Of a stretch of 64,000 nt of DNA, positions 41,749-53,150 are shown piece by piece. How positions within the stretch are numbered: the first letter of the stretch is position 1; each line of letters opens with the position of its first letter. Location: contig NC_087380.1 of assembly GCF_963675165.1 (NCBI RefSeq), positions 7,264,517 through 7,328,516 on the forward strand. The letters are read 5' to 3'. The translations under genes and the position numbers were made by a program. Source of the DNA: Halichondria panicea. Taxonomy: Eukaryota > Porifera > Demospongiae > Suberitida > Halichondriidae. The notes under the pieces are model-generated. The model saw only the letters and a program-made list of their open reading frames with translations, was not told the DNA's origin and made no database searches.

Positions 41749-42423
41749 TCACTCCAAGTACACAGCATAGAGAACTCCCACTGCAAACAAAGTGTCATTC
41801 TGATAACTGGAGCTTGCATATCCATCAAACTTAACATTCCACACACATCTGCTTCCCATGATTGCTCCTTGGTCACACCTCTCTCCGATAACCACAAACG
41901 AAACCAACTTGTGCCTCGGAAAATTCGTTCTCTTCTTGACTATTTCTTTAATCGACTCACTCAGATCACAAGCTAACGTTGGACATAACGTTGGATCATA
42001 GTCTAATCCTTTCAACTTCTCGGTAAGAGTGATTTTGATAATATTGGAAACTTGATCAGGTAAAAACTCATACGAAGGCTCGATGCGAAATGTATTCTGA
42101 TATATAATCTCTTCTTGTATTTCGTTGATCACTGTCAGTGATGTGTTATTTATATTGCACGCTTGTCTAGCTTGCAGCTCTTCGGCGAGGAACTTTAGCA
42201 TCGGATCTTCATCCCCTTCGCAGAAATCATTAAATTCTTGTTTGGTGACCCCCCGGACCAAGGATTTGGTAGGTGTGAGACAAGTCGCACTGCCATTGTT
42301 AGAGGAGGACTTCTAATGAGAGTGGACAGTATTAATTAAATGGTTGCCTCATAACATGCATCATGCATCTACATACAGTGTGAAGCATGCATGCTTGCTA
42401 ATACTCACCGTTACCTTGCTCAT
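41749..42423 (-). CDS. DYNLT5: Tctex1-family dynein light chain (DYNLT5-like)
   Basis: Exon 1 (42409-42423) encodes only MSKVT and splices at GTGAGT. Exon 2 (41749-42312) gives the rest, for 192 residues. The C-terminal Tctex1 domain is about 115 residues. GSRCVWNVKFDGYASS and the terminal VLYAVYLE closely resemble DYNLT5 (TCTEX1D1). The N-terminal 75 residues are less conserved and helical (GDEDPMLKFLAEELQARQAC). Such proteins are cargo-adaptor subunits of dynein and are often linked to cilia. The paralogue call rests on remembered family sequence and is less sure than the family. Confidence 0.85.
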
Positions 42424-42671
42424 GCTGTGCCAAATGCAGTACAACACCATTAGGATAATTATAGCACCTTGTATGTCTAGTCTGTAGTCATGCGCACACT
42501 AGCCTCGAGACCCGGCTTATTTTAATCGGCCTGGATTCGAGGCTATGCACACACAGGACCAAAACAGTTTGTTCTAAAGACGACCTTTCTACAACACTTT
42601 GTTCTAAAGACGACCTTTGCCCGTATTTCATAACATTTTGTTGACCTAGTTAAGTTTGTGGCAGCTTGATA
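42424..42671. promoter_or_regulatory. Divergent Tctex1 / NDUFA7 promoter space
   Basis: 248 bp between divergent start codons. It holds the TAGCCT hairpin element (42500-42545) and a GTTCTAAAGACGACCTTT unit repeated in tandem (about 42570-42618), the latter possibly regulatory. Confidence 0.45.
42500..42545. mobile_element. 46-bp palindromic element, second copy
   Basis: Ends TAGCCTCGAG and TTCGAGGCTA, with the shared core TTATTTTAATCGGCCTGGA. Flanks TGCGCACAC (42491-42499) and TGCACACAC (42546-42554) differ at one base, a 9-bp target duplication as for the copy at 18611. Confidence 0.7.
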
Positions 42672-43593
42672 ATGTCCAAGAGAGTGCCTGGACAACCTGG
42701 GAGGTTCATCACCTGGTTTAGGAGTGCTCTAATGGGGGTAAGTATGTCCACACTCAATAGCATTGTATAATGTGTACCACTGTGACTGTGTGTCTTGTTC
42801 TCCAGCGTCCCCTGGAGCCTCACCCGTGGACACGTACAACAGCAGTGATGTCATCACGATCTCCACCTCCTCCCAAAATTCCTGAAGGCCCTGCCCACAG
42901 ACTGGCAAACAACTACTATGTGAGCAGAGACGATCGTCGACGTGTCACACCTCCTCAAGTGTTGAGCACTCACAAGCAACTCAGAGAGGGCTCTGACCAA
43001 CTAAGCAGGTAGAAGCGTACCTATGACTACTGTGTGTGCGTGCGTGCGTGTGTGGTAGGACCAGCGTTAAATAGAGCATTTTTGAACGCAATAACTTTAG
43101 TTCCACTGGTCCAATAGCATTAATTTTGAAAGGCCTTTCAGATGATGTGTTAAGTTAGATGGGCGGGGCCACGCCCATCTAGTGTTAAGTCTATTTTGGG
43201 CCTGTTTTGACAAAATACCAATACCGCCCATGCTAAAACAGGAAATTATGGCTTGTTCATACCATCTGAAAGAGCTCATTTTAAGATTTCATAAAGTCGT
43301 GTGTGGCATCATGATCAGAACTATAGTTACAAAGCCAACTCCAAAATACAGGCCTAGTGAGGCTGTACCTATGATACTGTGGCAGTGTGTGTGTGTGTGT
43401 GTGTGTGCCCTCTGTATAATTAATACTGCATGATTTCTCTAAGATGTAACTAATAACCAGCTAATTCTACTGGTTTATTGTGACACATTCTCTCCCCTTA
43501 TTCAGTGGTGATGTGACATTCCCTCAGATGACCACGCCTCCCACTCCTGGCCTTGTCCAAGACCCCCAGTGGAGGGAAATCCCCCCTAGCTAA
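42672..43593 (+). CDS. NDUFA7: NADH:ubiquinone oxidoreductase subunit A7 (complex I B14.5a)
   Basis: Three exons (42672-42737, 42806-43008, 43506-43593) join in phase to 118 residues. This is an accessory subunit of mitochondrial complex I. PPPKIPEGPAHRLANNYYVS followed by RDDRR is the diagnostic block. The N-terminus (MSKRVPGQPGRFITWFRSAL) is basic and amphipathic, as expected for mitochondrial import without cleavage. The C-terminal part is proline-rich and shorter than in vertebrates, ending WREIPPS. Confidence 0.92.
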
Positions 43594-43741
43594 GAACACA
43601 ATCTGACTTACCTGTGTACGGTTCATTAGATATTTCACAGTTTATTATTAATAATAATTATTCGTCGATATTAATTTAATAATTATTGTATTTTGTCATA
43701 AAAAACAATAAATAATGTGTTAAGTATATAAAAGTCAATAG

Positions 43742-45570
43742 TTAATCTGTTCCGTTGCTAAGACTAACTATTTGAGCTAGTGTTGACTTTAGTCCGCTCC
43801 CAACTGCTCCGCCGTTGCTAGGGGCAACTCGCTTGTACACTCTTCGATACTTGTCGTCCACAGAGGCTAGATAATACGTGCCAGGGAAGAGCTTGCTATT
43901 ATCACCCACGGGTGTATAGGGGGCAAGATGGTGAGTGTCTTCTCGCAGTTTCATGATGGCCTCAAATTTGGCTGGCTCCACGACCTCTCGATTGCTTAGT
44001 CTTTGAGGGACGTCAGCTACAGGGGCCATTAGACGAAATAGATCCTCGAGGTTAGAGGTCACTTTGAGGGAGTACATGGATGAGGCCAGGCCAGAACCAT
44101 AAGAGAATAGGACCACTCTCTTATCAACCAGAGCATCTCTCTTTGCACTGCAGGGGAGGGGGGAGCATCAGTGTAGAGCTACTAAATGAATGTTTCAAGT
44201 TAGTTACCAAACAATACTCAAGTAAGGGATAATGGTAAAGAAGGGGACAGAGTGGGAAGGAAGGATGGAGAATAGTGGGTAAGAAATGGGCCGGGAGACA
44301 GTGGTAAAGTTAGCTGAACACAACTTATTTACAGACCTTGCTAGTAGAGAGACCAGTCCACCATAGAGAGAGGCAGTGTACATGTTCCCCACCTCACGCC
44401 CCAGTAGCAACGAGGGCTCTGTCTTGGCCTGGCACTCCACGTTGCTGTTCTTAAGCATCAGCTTCTCGACATCACGATCACCCACAGTGGACTCTAGTGA
44501 GCGTCCAACCACGCTCTCCAGTCCAGCGTAACATCCCGTGGCTTCCGGGGAGGGAGAGCGAAGGAAATCGTTGAGCTTCAGTCTTGCCAAACTTTTGATG
44601 ACCAATTTAGTGAACGGAGAGTGGAAGATGAAGAAGTCGCCATCATCAAGAGTGAATGTTTTGTCGTTTGTTGATGCTCTCTGTGAGTAAAGCTGGTAGC
44701 ACTTGTCCAGAGCTGTGAGGTAGCATTGTATGGAGAGTTTCCCATCCACCACTGCATATTCTGACTCGAGGTTGGGCTTGTAGAAATCGTACACGTGCTC
44801 CATATGCACTCCTCTGAGACCTGCAGTGTCGGGAGGTGAGAGGTCATAATTATAAATGACAACAGATTATTAAAAGAAGAATCCGCACCTCTCTCCAGAA
44901 CAAGGGGAGCATTGGGTCCGACGAGCATGGCAACGGCCCCGGCCCCTCCAGTAGGCCTAGCAGGACCAGACGCATACACTGCAATGTCTCCAGCCACCAC
45001 TAGAGCAAAACGACCTACAGACAAAACCACAATAGTATTGAAAATGAATACTTTCCAGTATAGTTATATGCAACTGTCAGACACATAATTACAATGTACG
45101 CAAGGGTAATTGTACTCACCGTCCCAGGAGCTGCTCTCAACCCAGGAGACAGCATTAAAGAGAGCCTGGGTGCCTCCATAACAAGCATTCGTTGTGTCAA
45201 TACCTTCCACGGCCGAGTTACCGGAGGCAGCAAACAACTGCATGAGGACAGTCTTGGTGCTCTTGCTCTTATCGAGGATGGTTTCCGTGCCAACCTCAAG
45301 GCGCCCAATGTCTGAATAGGAGACTCCAGTCTTGTCCATGAGTGATTGAACGACACTCAAACACAACGAATTAATGTCCTCACAATCGCTACAGAACCCC
45401 ATATTCAGTTGACCGAGTCCAATGGTGTACTTGCCGCCTGAGGCACCGTCGTGGGTCTCGAGGGCCGTCTGATTGACACAGGTGGAGGGAAAGTAGATGT
45501 CTAAGGCCACAATGCCCACATTTTCGGGCCATTTTCCAGCCTTAAAAGAGGGGACCTGATTCACTGACAT
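43742..45570 (-). CDS. HMGCS1: Hydroxymethylglutaryl-CoA synthase, cytosolic type
   Basis: Four exons (45120-45570, 44889-45014, 44337-44820, 43742-44147) join in phase to 488 residues. The enzyme condenses acetyl-CoA with acetoacetyl-CoA to HMG-CoA, the committed entry to the mevalonate pathway. Catalytic residues are in place: Glu in VGTETI, Cys in TTNACYGGT, His in [36 protein letters not shown] and SYGSGLAS are family blocks, with REDTHH near the C-terminus. There is no mitochondrial leader, which points to the cytosolic form. The last donor (AAG|GTCTGT at 44331-44338) is a weak consensus but is required by the phase. Confidence 0.95.
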
Positions 45571-45933
45571 GGTGGTTGGTTAGGGTTTAGTATATTGATT
45601 GATTGGCGGCTGATTGAGTGGCTTATAAGTCCCTTGACTGTGTGGCGTGTCGTATGAATGATGAGATGAGCACATGTGGCACTGCTGTGGCGATGGGCTG
45701 ATGGCCTGGGGTGAGGTAGCTAGCTCAACATTCATAGCTGGGGGGAGGGGCTGGGTGGGTGCACATATTTATAAGTGGGAGGGGCTGGGAGAAGGTAGTC
45801 TCGCACCAGCCCCAATTTAGGAAAGTGCGAGACTAGGCCGTGTTTTCTCTAATTGAATACTTTTTTAAAGAGAAAAATCGGCATGGGAACACTCAACGTA
45901 AGTGGGAGGGGCTGTGTGTGGTCCAGGATATGG
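45571..45933. promoter_or_regulatory. Divergent HMGCS / TPR-protein promoter space
   Basis: 363 bp. GTGGGAGGGGCTGGG-type GC boxes occur three times (about 45738-45790 and 45900-45915). A short hairpin (TAGTCTCGCAC and its inverse, 45797-45838) lies in between. I see no sterol-response element with certainty. Confidence 0.4.
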
Positions 45934-48900
45934 ATGCCAGCAAGCATGTCTAGAAGAACCAAGAAAGGAGGAAAGAGAAAGACGAAGGTGTTCTAAGAGT
46001 CTCCATTGTATCCATTGTTATTATATCGTGTCCATACAGGCTGAGCCTCCTGTGAGAGCTGCAGCTAAAAGTGGTGAAGTTTAACTAGCCATAATAGCTT
46101 GCCATACCTCCTTTTCTCAAAAATATACGTATTAAAGGCTGTATATAGCCGGCCCAGGCGCCATGGTATTTTGTCGTATTTTGTCGAATTTCCGGAATCT
46201 TGATCTGAGCATACCATGTTCGTACCATGTGATAGGCCTTGCGTCTAAACTAAAATACATATCTTAGTATTGATATTGATTAAGTGTTATAATCTCTTGA
46301 AAGTTAGAGTAGCTTGCCAAATTGTTCGTTTTTTAATACATAAGGCTATATTGCTCATGTTGTTTTGTTGAAATAAGTGAGGCCCAGCCATATAGAGGTT
46401 GACTGCTCTTATTTATTATATACCTCCCACTAAAGATGTTCGTTTGGTGATCAGCAGTGAAGTGAGGGCAAGGAACTTTGCGGCCCTCGAGTTGGAGCTC
46501 CTGGGTCCATTCCTCTTTGGTCAGAGCACAATGTGTCAGGCAGTAAGTCTATTTATATATAGCTCAGTGTGTGCATGTACTGTTACTACCGTATTACTAG
46601 CTGGTGAAAAACCTTTGCGAATGAGCCAAATCAGCAGAAAATTTGACCCTTTGCGATCTAACTATTGCGTTCTGGCAAGGATCGTGTGTATTTACTAGTA
46701 GGTTTTACGGATTTTATTATTGCGAATTGATCAACCATTGCAAAGTTCGCAAATGTTTGATGCTCGCAAAACATTCTAGTAATACGGTATATTTATCATT
46801 CTACTCTAGGCCGTTGAAATGTGGCAGAAAGAGGGTTTGTTAGACGCGGGGGAGACGTGTCTACCCGTGTTCTTCGGTCGTGACAAATGGGAGGGTGTAC
46901 GGAGGGCTGTAGGTATCGTGCAAATTACTCTTAAATTAGCTGTGAGTGGGTGTGGTGTGGGTGGAGTCACGAGATATCAGTGTTGTGTATAAATCACCAC
47001 AGAAGAACGATCAACATTTCTTTGAGACTGAGCACGTGTTTTCTAAGGATGTACAACAGAACGGTCTCTTCATGCACGAAGTGGCTGTAAGGTGAGGTCA
47101 TCAGGAGTACATGAAGGGGAGTAAGCAACTACCGTATAGCGGGTAATTTTCGGGGGACAAAATATTCGTGGTTCAGCAATATTTAGACATTTTGTGTGGG
47201 TAATATTTTCGTGGTTGGAGCTTGCACTGCAGGTAAAGGTAGGCAAGGTCGCTTCATTCGTGGGTAAAATATTCGTGGTTAGACCTCCAATCACGAAAAC
47301 CATGAATATTTTACCCCACGAAAATTACATGCTATACAGTACTGCACAACCCATACAAACATGTTGTTGTCTGACTCCGTGTACTATGTGTATAAAACGC
47401 CCACATATCAAGTCTTCATGTACTCCTGGTTTTATTCATAATGTTCAAGCTTAGTAACTATATAGGATTGGCAAAACTTTAGCATTTTGCACGTATTTTT
47501 CATGTATTGTATTTCTTCATTCTCAGCAATTATGACATGCAAAGAGTATCTTCCGTGAAGGCTTTTAATCTGTTTGCATCTGCCAGTTGCCATGGTGAGT
47601 ATATACCCACCCCCCTCACTCCTCACACTCACTTTTCCCACAGTGACTGATTTTTCGAAGCGTGTCCATCGCAGTGCCAATGGAGAGGTGATATCGTCCA
47701 CTCTCACAGACAAGGAGAAACTCATTGCCCCAGTCAAAGACAGAGGGAACACTAACTTCAAACAAGACAGATATAAAGCTGCCATTGGGGACTACACCAC
47801 AGCCATCAAGCTATGGTGTGTTTATAATATCATGTAGTGGGTTACTTTCGTATAGCCCAAAATGTTCGTATTTTTCAAGAATTTATCCAAAAATGCGGTT
47901 CTACGTCACTATTCTGAGCTATATGAATATTTAGTATTTGGTAATTCATATGAAATTTGTCTCCAACGAAAATTACCCGCTATACGGTATACACCTCATG
48001 TTTTTATTGTTCTTATGTAGTCCGTTTAATCCTATCCTCTACTGTAACCGAGCGATGTGTTACCTGAGAAACGAAGAGTTCTGGTGTGCGTGTCTGGACA
48101 GCTATCGTGCTGTTGTCCTGCGTTCTGGTTGGGAGAAAGCATATTATCGCTGTTCCGAGGCCTGGGCTAAACTGGGGGAGCCGAAAGTAGCTCTGATCAT
48201 CAATCGAGAAGGTTTAAGGGAGTGCATTGAATCGGGGGACCTTCACAAACCGTCTGCTGAGCTATATCCAGATGAGTAAGCCAGGGTTAATGGTATGGGG
48301 GAAAGATTAATGATGGTCCCTGCCACTTCCCGATTTTTAAGCTTCTCATTGATGGTACCGTTTGAAAGGTATTAGATCCATAGATTTCATGTTATGGCAA
48401 CTAAAAGAGTCCCCGAACCATTGATTAAACGGGGGTCTGTGGTACATGTAGTTGAAGAGTCTTTCAGCAGCCATAACTTTAGTATCGTTGTGTCAGATAT
48501 AGTAGATGGTAGACCCTCTCTAGTAATAATTTGCAGACTGACAGAGGGGAGGGGGGGGGGGGGTCTAGTGGTAAACCACTAGTATAGAACCCTGTAGTGT
48601 GGGTGAGAAGCTAATGCTGCTGCTATCATTATTTACAGAGAGGAGCCATGGTCTACTGAACCAAACGAGGAGGGAATGATAAGGCTTCCAAAGTCATTGG
48701 GACCAGCAAAGCTGGCAGACCTGATACAGGAAATTGCTGAAAAGGAAGTCAAGAAACAAACAGAACAACATAAAACAACAGAGAAACAAAGACCCCAGGA
48801 ACAGGCACAGCAGCATCATGCAAAGATCTCCGAGCAAAAGAAAGCTCCATCGAAGAAAGTTCATTTATACACTGGTTTCGAGCCATTGACGTGTCCATTG

Positions 48901-49200
48901 CTAACAAGCCCTCAACTAACGGTCAAGTCTCTCAAGAGCCTCAGTAAGCAAGTGGAGTTACAATACTACCAGCCGTCAGCGTACTTCAGCCGTGGGCACG
49001 ACTGGGAGAAGCTGGAGCCCACACCACGCCCACTCACCACACCCCTCACGAACCCAGACACAATTCAGGAGCCGATGGATGCAGTATTTGAGGAGATATG
49101 GTGTCCTCTGATTGCTGAGTCAGCAGACAGACTGCGTATGGCACCGTCCAGCATTCAATACCTGACAGATCAGGACATTGTCAGAGAAAAACGACTTTAA
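45934..49200 (+). CDS. TPR protein resembling the N-terminal part of TTC3
   Basis: Nine exons join in phase: 45934-45987, 46040-46073, 46436-46542, 46810-46941, 47003-47091, 47527-47594, 47644-47815, 48021-48275, 48639-49200, about 490 residues. The first two exons (basic MPASMSRRTKKGGKRK) are assigned only because phase and splice sites fit; without them the start is unknown. The middle is a TPR unit: RGNTNFKQDRYKAAIGDYT, NPILYCNRAMCYLR and GWEKAYYRCSEAWAKLGE match the TPR block of TTC3. A Lys/Gln-rich coiled segment (AEKEVKKQTEQHKTTEK) and a unique 130-residue C-terminus follow. No RING domain is present, so it is not a full TTC3 orthologue. It is probably a protein-binding scaffold; function unknown. 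Confidence 0.75.
46587..46789. mobile_element. MITE with TACCGTATTACTAG ends, intronic
   Basis: The 14-bp ends are perfect inverted repeats bordered by TA, fitting a Tc1/mariner-type target. The interior motifs TTTGCGAA and GGTTGATCAA recur in the copy at 56312-56436. It is in intron 3 of the TPR gene. Confidence 0.7.
47130..47341. mobile_element. MITE with TACCGTATAGCGGGTAATTTTCG ends, intronic
   Basis: Ends of about 23 bp are inverted with two mismatches and lie in intron 5 of the TPR gene. The interior has AAAATATTCGTGGTT repeated and inverted. Relatives are at 47836-47989 and 58351-58530. Confidence 0.65.
47836..47989. mobile_element. Second copy of the TAGCGGGTAATTTTCG MITE
   Basis: The right end ACGAAAATTACCCGCTATAC is well kept. 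The left end is degraded (TTTCGTATAGCCC). It lies in intron 7 of the TPR gene. Confidence 0.5.
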
Positions 49201-49513
49201 TTAAATAATTCTACCAAATTTTTGTTCTGAATACACCCTTGATATCCATGGTACAACTATTACATGTATAATATAAAATTATATAGTAGAGCATTGGTTT
49301 GTAGCCGCGGTTACTTATGAAACTACATTGAAACTTTTAGTAGCCGCGGCTAATAATGGGTAAAAAGGTGTGGTTAGCTTGGAGACCACTCCCCTTATTA
49401 TCTTTCTGCGGGTGTGGCAGCAAAAAGTGGGCGTAGTCCCATAGGGTGATATTTGAGGTCAGCTAGCTAGCTAATTAATAATTGCTGCAGCTCAGAGCTA
49501 GCTAGCTAGAGAG
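49201..49513. other. Intergenic between TPR gene and SPTLC1
   Basis: 313 bp with a repeated GTAGCCGCGGNTA motif (about 49303 and 49341) and CTAGCTAGCTA palindromes just before SPTLC1. Probable promoter; no gene. Confidence 0.4.
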
Positions 49514-52256
49514 ATGAGTTCTAGTGAATTTCCAGTGACTGTGTTCGAAGCCATTAAAGCCTACCTTGACCAGGTGAGTGGTGCGTGTGTGTGTGTTACC
49601 CCGGCCTGTACTGACCCCCACTGTTACTACCACAGGCACCCACCTATCATGTATGCCTGTACTGACCCCTACTGTTACTACCACAGGCACCCACCTATCA
49701 TGTATGCCTGTACTGACCCCCACTGTTACTACCACAGGCACCCACCTATCATGTGGCTGTGGAGGCTATCCTCATTGCTTGGATCTGCTATCTACTCCTC
49801 TTCTCAAAACGCTACCGTCCACAATCAAAACACGACAAGCTCTCCAAGGAGGTACGTTATCCCCTAGTCTCACAGGCCACACTTTGAGTTGTATCAATAT
49901 CAGTTCCATAGTATGGCCCGCGAGACTAGTTATCCCCATGCCACGCCCCCATTTGACCCCCCCCCCCTAGGAAGAGGACGAACTGATAGGAGAGTGGAAT
50001 CCAGAGCCGCTGGTACCTGATGGTTACCCGTCAGATAGAGAGGTAGACCCCTCCCCCATAGTCACAGGGTAAGCCCCTCTCGTTATTAGTCCCCGAGTGT
50101 ACTCCTGTGTGTGTGTGTGTATAGGACTGCTGGGGCCCACATCACTGTCAATGGTAAAGAATGTCTCAACTTGGCCACGCTCAATTTCCTGGGTCTGCTA
50201 GAGAACAGCACAGTCAAGGTGCACTGTTGTTTGCACAGTGTACACGTACATATAGCATACTACCATATATATATATATATAGGAGGCTGCTGCTAGGAGT
50301 ATTCAGAAGTATGGAGTGGGCTCTTGTGGTCCTAGAGGGTTCTATGGGACAGTTGGTGAGTGTGTTACGGCCTCACACCCCACACACACCTCACACACGC
50401 CCACACACTAGATGTCCACCTCGAACTAGAAAAGCGACTGGCTAAGTTTACTCAGAGAGAAGAAACTATTTTATACTCGTACGGATTTGCTGCAGTCTCT
50501 AGTTGCATTCCAGCCTACTCCAAGAGGCGTGACATCATCTTTGTGTGAGTACGCCCACCATCTCTCTCAGACCCCCCACATAGTCAGTCTTTATACCCCC
50601 TGCAGTGATGAGGGCGTAGCCTTCTCCATTCAGAAAGGCCTTGTAGCCTCACGCAGTAAGCTCAAGTACTTCAAGCACAATGATATGGCCGACCTTCATC
50701 GACTACTGGAAGAGCAAAGAAAGCTCGACGAAAAGGTGACACATGCAATTAAATATAATACTGTATTTAAAATTAATATCTACAGAATCCTGCCAAAGCA
50801 AAAGTCACTCGCAAGTTCATGGTGGCCGAGGCTCTTTACTACAACTGGGGAGATCTCGCCCCACTACCCAAATTGGTGAGAATACGTGTACATACATTGA
50901 AACCCCTCTATAACGGACACCTTTGGGGAGCAAAGATTTGGCTCTTATACAGCTTGGTGGCCTTTGTTGAGGGGTTGTTTTGTACGCAAGCTGTTCGTTT
51001 GGAACCTGGCTTTTTATCTAATTATTGTAGTTGGCCTTCTTTCAGGGATGGCCATTAAGAGTGGTTCCACTGTATAATTATAGTGTGTGTTTTTAGTTTA
51101 CCTCGCAAAAGACTTGTGTTTAAGCCCCTCCCCTCTTTGTACATTCAGGTTGAGTTCCGTAACAAATACCGAATCCCCCTTATCCTGGATGAGAGCGTGA
51201 GCTTCGGAGTGTTGGGAGCTACAGGACGCGGGGCAACGGAACACTTTGAACTTGATGTAAGATAATTGTATAGTGGTTAAGTAGACTAACTATACTAAGA
51301 TTGTGGTTAGTAGACTAACTTTTCCCTACGAATGCACTAGGCTAATTTCTTACTGTATATTGTCCTGTACTTATTCGAGGACTCTTTATAAAGAGATTGT
51401 GTAGTGGAGAGGTTGTTAGCTAAGTGCATGTATGTAGTGTCTCGACTAAGTCCAACAGACTAACTACACTTGTACCATGCATGTGTAGGCATTAATATAT
51501 GTATATACATGCAGTGTCTATTTGTGTATATAGCCTGAGGACGTTGACATTATGTGTGTATCCCTGGACATGGCGGTGGCTAGTGTGGGAGGCTTCTGTG
51601 CGGGCAAGGCCTACGTCATTGATCACCAGCGATTGTCAGGACTCGGTTATTGCTTCTCAGCCTCTGTGCCTCCAATGATGGCCAGTGCCGCCATAGAGGG
51701 GCTCAATATCATGGAGGGAGACGGAAGCATCTTCACACGTCTGCGTGCTAATGCCAAGAAAATGAGAGAGTTACTTTTTGGGTGAGTAAACTAAAAATGC
51801 ATATACACACAGTCAAAGAGAATCGGCTGTTTCAAACGAAAGCTGTTTATAATTATGTTCTGCATGTATATATATACCATAATGTCTAATTACCCTTTAT
51901 TGCCTCCTTCCAGTGTGAGCGGTGTGGAAGTGTGTGGATTGGAGGCGTGTCCTGTGATTCACCTCAGGGTGACCACACCCACTTCCTGTCAAGAGAGCGA
52001 CCAACAGCTACTGCAAACCATTGCTGACGAGTGTATCGCGAGTGGGGTTGCCATAGTCACGGCCAAATATCTGGACGAGGAGTACCAGAAACCACCTCCA
52101 AGGTTCGTGTACGGTATTCGTTTGTATTACCCTGGTCATCCTTTCGTTATTTGCAGCCTTCGTCTGACAGTGTCCAGCGAACACACAGAGGCTGAACTAA
52201 CGACAGCAGCCGGGGTGATCAAACAGGCCATTGCCAAACACATACTAGCCAGCTAG
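49514..52256 (+). CDS. SPTLC1: Serine palmitoyltransferase long chain base subunit 1
   Basis: Twelve exons (49514-49573, 49738-49851, 49971-50068, 50125-50218, 50283-50355, 50412-50544, 50606-50735, 50786-50875, 51149-51256, 51534-51781, 51914-52102, 52157-52256) join in phase to 478 residues, near the human 473. It is the non-catalytic partner of SPTLC2/3 in the ER enzyme that starts sphingolipid synthesis. It has an N-terminal TM helix ([15 protein letters not shown]), then a PLP-fold domain lacking the Schiff-base lysine, as is normal for this subunit. [13 protein letters not shown] keeps the cysteine whose loss in humans causes HSAN1. [15 protein letters not shown] is another family block. 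The last intron is only 54 bp. Confidence 0.95.
49605..49754. repeat. 51-bp unit in three tandem copies across a splice acceptor
   Basis: The unit CCTGTACTGACCCC(C/T)ACTG... CCACAG GCACCCACC... spans the 3' splice site and first 17 bp of SPTLC1 exon 2. It creates three CAG acceptors, at about 49635, 49686 and 49737. Only the last leads directly into an open exon; the first two run into TGA within ten codons. Confidence 0.85.
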
Positions 52257-53150
52257 CTAAAGTAACCACGTTGGAGACACTAGTTGGCACAAGTATAGTG
52301 CTTTTAATACCATGTTGTAGTACGATAACAGTACATAATTATAGTGTGATTGACTGTTACTTTTATAATGACTATATTTTCAACATCATATCAATTATGT
52401 CAATTAAAGATGATAAATTATAGTACCATCCAAAAGCTAAACTTGCTATATATATGCGTACGCAAACATTTTAATCTATCAAACTGAAATGATGGCCCAT
52501 TGAAACACATCATTTGAAAGGTCTCTTTTAATATTATGTTATGGTTATCGCTATGAAATCCTAATAGCCGCCCTCCTTGGGCTAGCTGAGTCAGCCCTAG
52601 CCTCGATCCCTGGCCACTCAGGGGAGGCCAGTGAAGGAGGCTAAGTCATGCAGCCCTTCCCTTTTGCATATTACACATTGTCAAAACTGTTATTAATATA
52701 CCACACAAATCATGAGATCAATCACAACTCACACACACAGCACATGTACAAGATACACAATATTAGTCAGTCACAAAATACACAACACTAGTCAGTTGCA
52801 ATATTTGCACATCAGACTAGACTAGTGATTGCACAGTTTCAGAGCCGTCAGCATGCCTGCATTCACGAGAAGGGAGAGAGCTAGCGTAATACACAATATC
52901 AAAGAAGCAGCTTCACTAATACTATAATTATTATGCACACACGTTTTTTTCTCAATGTTAAACCACAAGTAGACGTCAAACTGTGTAGTATTGTTTTAAT
53001 TTAAAGTGTACCTTAATTCTCTGCCAGACGGCATAAAAATTTATCTTACACAAACTGCGTCCATTATTATCAATAATTATTATAATTATTATTTTAGTAC
53101 ATTATCTACCAATAAATTAAGCAGCCTTGTGCTAGAGTGGTGATCAACTC
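52257..53150. other. Convergent space between SPTLC1 and the CELSR-like gene
   Basis: Probable 3' UTRs and AT-rich flank. It holds an ACATCATTTGAAAGGT repeat (about 52505), a TAGCCT hairpin (52598-52643) and CACAA(T/A)A(T/C)ACACAA short repeats (about 52750-52790). No gene is recognised. Confidence 0.5.
52598..52643. mobile_element. Third TAGCCT...AGGCTA hairpin
   Basis: A 46-bp imperfect palindrome with the same terminal hexamers as the copies at 18611 and 42500. Its flanks (AGTCAGCCC and AGTCATGCA) match at only the first five bases, so the insertion is older or the relation is looser. Confidence 0.45.

Noticed and set aside
45902-46084. Independent 60-codon gene before the TPR gene
   Set aside because: Splice sites at 45988, 46039 and 46074 fit an upstream exon series of the TPR gene in a different frame better than a free-standing mini-protein.
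49605-49754. CRISPR-like repeat spacing
   Set aside because: The 51-bp units are contiguous tandem copies with no distinct spacers, in a eukaryotic gene intron-exon border.
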